Assembly: GCA_025455795.1 (NCBI GenBank)
Contig: JALOLW010000164.1
Coordinates: forward strand, 1-8,341
Length of the DNA: 8,341 bases
Direction of reading: 5' to 3'
From: Spirosomataceae bacterium
GTDB taxonomy: Bacteria; Bacteroidota; Bacteroidia; Cytophagales; Spirosomataceae
Each line of letters begins with the position of its first letter. Positions within the stretch are counted from its first letter, which is position 1. The position numbers and the translations under genes are program-made. The notes beneath the pieces are model-generated. The model saw only the letters and a list, made by a program, of their open reading frames with translations. It had not been told where the DNA came from and ran no database searches. Positions 6,192 through 8,341 of the stretch are shown piece by piece.

Positions 6192-8341
6192 CTACACTTT
6201 CATGCTCAAGGCAATCCTTTTGCGGCTGAGGTCCACCTCCACCACTTTGACCGTAACGTGTTGTTGGAGTTTGACAACTTCATTGGGGTCTTTGACGTAA
6301 CGATTGGCCATTTGTGACACGTGTACGAGACCGTCTTGTTTGACACCTACATCCACAAACGCCCCAAAAGCCGTGATGTTGGTCACGATGCCGGGCAAAA
6401 TCATGCCTTCGTGCAGGTCTTCGGGCTTGCGTACGCGCGGGTCAAACGCAAAGGCGGTGATTTTCTCGCGCGGGTCGCGGGAGGGTTTTTCGAGTTCTTT
6501 CAAAATATCTTGGAGCGTCAGCAGTCCCGTTTTTTCGGTCACGTATTTCTGCACCTGTATCTGCCGACGGAGTTCGGGCTTTTTCATCAATTCGGCCACG
6601 TTGCTATTCACATCTTTGGCCATTTTTTCGACTACGGCGTAGCTTTCGGGGTGTACGGCACTGTTGTCCAAGGGGTTGGGGGCGTTTTCGATGCGCAAAA
6701 ACCCCGCGGCCTGTTCAAAGGCTTTGTTGCCCAAGCGTGGCACTTTGAGCAATTCTTGGCGTGATTTGAAATCTCCGTTTTGGGCGCGGTACTCGACGAT
6801 ATTTTTGGCCAACGACGCCCCCAACCCCGACACGTACTGCAAAAGGTGCTTGCTGGCGGTGTTGAGATTGACCCCCACGGAGTTTACGCAACTTTCTACC
6901 ACCGTATCCAAAGCCGTTTTGAGGGCGGTTTGATTGACATCGTGCTGGTACTGCCCTACCCCAATGGATTTGGGGTCAATCTTGACAAGTTCGGCAAGGG
7001 GGTCCATCAAGCGCCGTCCGATAGAGACCGCCCCGCGCACGGTCACGTCTTTTTGGGGAAATTCTTCTCGGGCTACCTCCGACGCCGAATAAATCGAAGC
7101 CCCCTGCTCGGACACCATGAAAACCTCAACCCCCTGCCCCTTCTCCTTGGGAAGGAGAAGGGGAGAAACCCCTCCCTTAGTGGGCAGGGGTGGGGTTAGG
7201 TGTTTGAGAAACTCCTCCGTCTCCCGCCCCGCCGTACCGTTGCCAATGGCAATGGCTTCGATGTGGTGTTTCTCAACCAACTGTCGCAGTGTGGCTTCGG
7301 CTTCTGTCTTTTTGTCAAACGGGTAAATGACCGTATCGGCCAGCAAATTGCCTTGCGAATCCAAGCAGACGACTTTACAGCCCGTTCTGAACCCAGGGTC
7401 AATGGCCAAAACGCGCTTCTGTCCGAGGGGAGAGGCCAAAAGCAACTGACGGAGGTTTTCGGTAAAAACCTGAATGGCGTAGCGGTCGGCTTTATTTTTG
7501 GAACTGTTGGCAAACTCAGTTTCTATGCTGGGTTTGAGCAGGCGTTTGTAAGAATCCGAAATCGCGTCTTCTTGTTGTTCTTTGCAAGCAGGTAATCCCT
7601 TGACAAAGAGACGGTCGAGGAGTTCGACGGCCATGTCCTCGTCGGGTGAGATGTCCACGCTCAAAAAACCTTCTTCTTCGCCCCGCCGAATCGCCAACAA
7701 GCGGTGCGAGGGGATTTTATTGAGGGGTTCGCTAAACTCAAAATAATCGCGGTACTTGGCCCCGTCTTCTTGTTTGCCTTTTTTGACTTTGGCACTGATG
7801 ATAGCGGTGCGCTCAAACGCATAGCGGACTTTGTTGCGGGCGTCGGTATTTTCTGACATCCACTCGGCCATGATGTCACGCACACCTTGGAGGGCGTCGG
7901 CCACGGTGACCACTTGTTCGTTGAGGTATTTTTCGGCCAATCGCTCGGGGTTTTGCTCGCGTCCCGCAAAAATCACATGCGCCAACGGCTCCAAGCCTTT
8001 TTCAATGGCCATGGTGGCGCGGGTTTTGCGCTTGGGTTTGTAAGGCAAATAAATATCCTCCAACGACTGCATCGAGTAGGTGTTTTCGAGCAGTTTGCGG
8101 AGTTCGGGCGTGAGTTTGCCCTGCTCTTCGATACTTTTGAGAATAGCCTCACGGCGTTTTTCTACTTCCTGAAACTTCTGATACTGTTCTTTGATGTCGT
8201 TGATTTGTACTTCGTCGAGTTGGCCTGTCATTTCTTTGCGATAACGCGCAATGAACGGCACAGTAGCCCCCTCGTCGAAAAGGGTGATGGTGTTTTGGAC
8301 TTGGCGGGTGCTGACCCCAACGATGGATGCGATAAATTCGG
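6192..8341 (-). CDS. tex: Tex-family RNA-binding transcription accessory protein (5' end beyond window)
   Basis: Tex binds nucleic acid and is linked to transcription and RNA turnover; its exact reaction is not settled. The window holds 715 residues, and the open frame runs through the right edge. The first residues (EFIASIVGVSTRQVQNT) resemble the family's N-terminal helix, so probably only a dozen or so residues are missing. A GTG at 8261 is an internal Val in GATVPFIARYRKE, not the start. Domains, numbered from the edge: N-terminal helical region 1-305, YqgF/RNase H-like fold with IDPG (Asp314) and GNGTAGRETEEF (366-377), HhH motifs about 488-550, and a C-terminal S1 domain 642-715 (GIVTNITAFGAFVDVG). 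Residues 381-404 are an unusual Pro/Gly/Leu-rich insertion encoded by a palindromic repeat, between GRETEEFLKH and EVFMVSEQGASIYSASE. The gene ends with TAG, 129 bp before the LytTR gene. Confidence 0.96.
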   Translation of the reverse strand, partial: EFIASIVGVSTRQVQNTITLFDEGATVPFIARYRKEMTGQLDEVQINDIKEQYQKFQEVEKRREAILKSIEEQGKLTPELRKLLENTYSMQSLEDIYLPYKPKRKTRATMAIEKGLEPLAHVIFAGREQNPERLAEKYLNEQVVTVADALQGVRDIMAEWMSENTDARNKVRYAFERTAIISAKVKKGKQEDGAKYRDYFEFSEPLNKIPSHRLLAIRRGEEEGFLSVDISPDEDMAVELLDRLFVKGLPACKEQQEDAISDSYKRLLKPSIETEFANSSKNKADRYAIQVFTENLRQLLLASPLGQKRVLAIDPGFRTGCKVVCLDSQGNLLADTVIYPFDKKTEAEATLRQLVEKHHIEAIAIGNGTAGRETEEFLKHLTPPLPTKGGVSPLLLPKEKGQGVEVFMVSEQGASIYSASEVAREEFPQKDVTVRGAVSIGRRLMDPLAELVKIDPKSIGVGQYQHDVNQTALKTALDTVVESCVNSVGVNLNTASKHLLQYVSGLGASLAKNIVEYRAQNGDFKSRQELLKVPRLGNKAFEQAAGFLRIENAPNPLDNSAVHPESYAVVEKMAKDVNSNVAELMKKPELRRQIQVQKYVTEKTGLLTLQDILKELEKPSRDPREKITAFAFDPRVRKPEDLHEGMILPGIVTNITAFGAFVDVGVKQDGLVHVSQMANRYVKDPNEVVKLQQHVTVKVVEVDLSRKRIALSMKV
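7128..7199. repeat. 72-bp palindromic element inserted in frame in tex
   Basis: The core is a perfect 12-bp inverted repeat, CCCCTTCTCCTT (7137-7148) and AAGGAGAAGGGG (7152-7163), with a GGG loop. A second, outer pairing joins CCCCTGCCC (7131-7139) to GGGCAGGGG (7182-7190), and GGGAG (7161-7165) pairs with CTCCC (7172-7176). The outer edges are AACCCC and GGGGTT. The base composition, G/C runs on alternating strands, is unlike the surrounding gene and typical of intergenic palindromic repeats. Its 72 bases equal 24 codons with no stop, so the Tex frame is kept. Edges are estimated to within a few bases from the palindrome and from where family-like sequence resumes. Confidence 0.8.

Noticed and set aside
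8259..8261. GTG at 8261 as the start of tex
   Set aside because: It encodes Val within the conserved GATVPFIARYRKE segment, and family-like sequence continues upstream to the window edge.
1..8341. CRISPR array, tRNA/rRNA genes, insertion sequences, defence or prophage genes
   Set aside because: Nothing on either strand shows regularly spaced long repeats, tRNA-like folds, transposase or phage motifs; the repeats present are short palindromes and heptamers.

Overview
This window looks like chromosomal DNA of a Bacteroidota bacterium, most likely of the Cytophagales type (phylum fairly sure, order an inference, genus not determined). The evidence is the protein sequences of GyrA, RecQ and Tex, a stand-alone LytTR protein, no clear Shine-Dalgarno sequences, and several upstream regions that fit the Bacteroidota promoter pattern TTTG-N19..21-TAnnTTTG. 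All recognisable genes lie on the minus strand. In transcription order (right to left) they are tex (5' end outside the window), an orphan LytTR DNA-binding protein, rpe, recQ, a small cysteine/histidine-rich putative lipoprotein, and gyrA (extreme 3' end outside the window).

Region by region: 8341-6192 is tex, an RNA-binding and transcription accessory factor with YqgF, helix-hairpin-helix and S1 domains. 6191-6063 is a spacer with a likely promoter. 6062-5715 is the LytTR gene. 5714-5649 holds short GGC-rich repeats and a promoter almost abutting rpe. 5648-4980 is rpe, whose stop overlaps the recQ start in an ATGA junction, so the two are probably translationally coupled. 4983-3082 is recQ. 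3081-2623 holds a weakly supported small gene, 3004-2681, loaded with repeats, then the gyrA promoter. 2622-1 is gyrA.

The genes are mainly housekeeping functions: DNA topology, helicase and repair, the pentose phosphate pathway, and transcription or translation accessory work. I see no defence island, CRISPR array, insertion sequence, prophage or biosynthetic cluster. What stands out is small repeats absorbed into genes. A 72-bp G/C-rich palindromic element sits in frame inside the YqgF domain of Tex and adds about 24 residues. A 51-bp inverted repeat and a degenerate heptamer array lie inside the small open frame before gyrA, where the heptamers encode the hydrophobic part of an apparent lipoprotein signal peptide. 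Also worth attention are GyrA with Met at the classic quinolone position 83 and a RecQ whose zinc module sits about 160 residues later than in E. coli RecQ.
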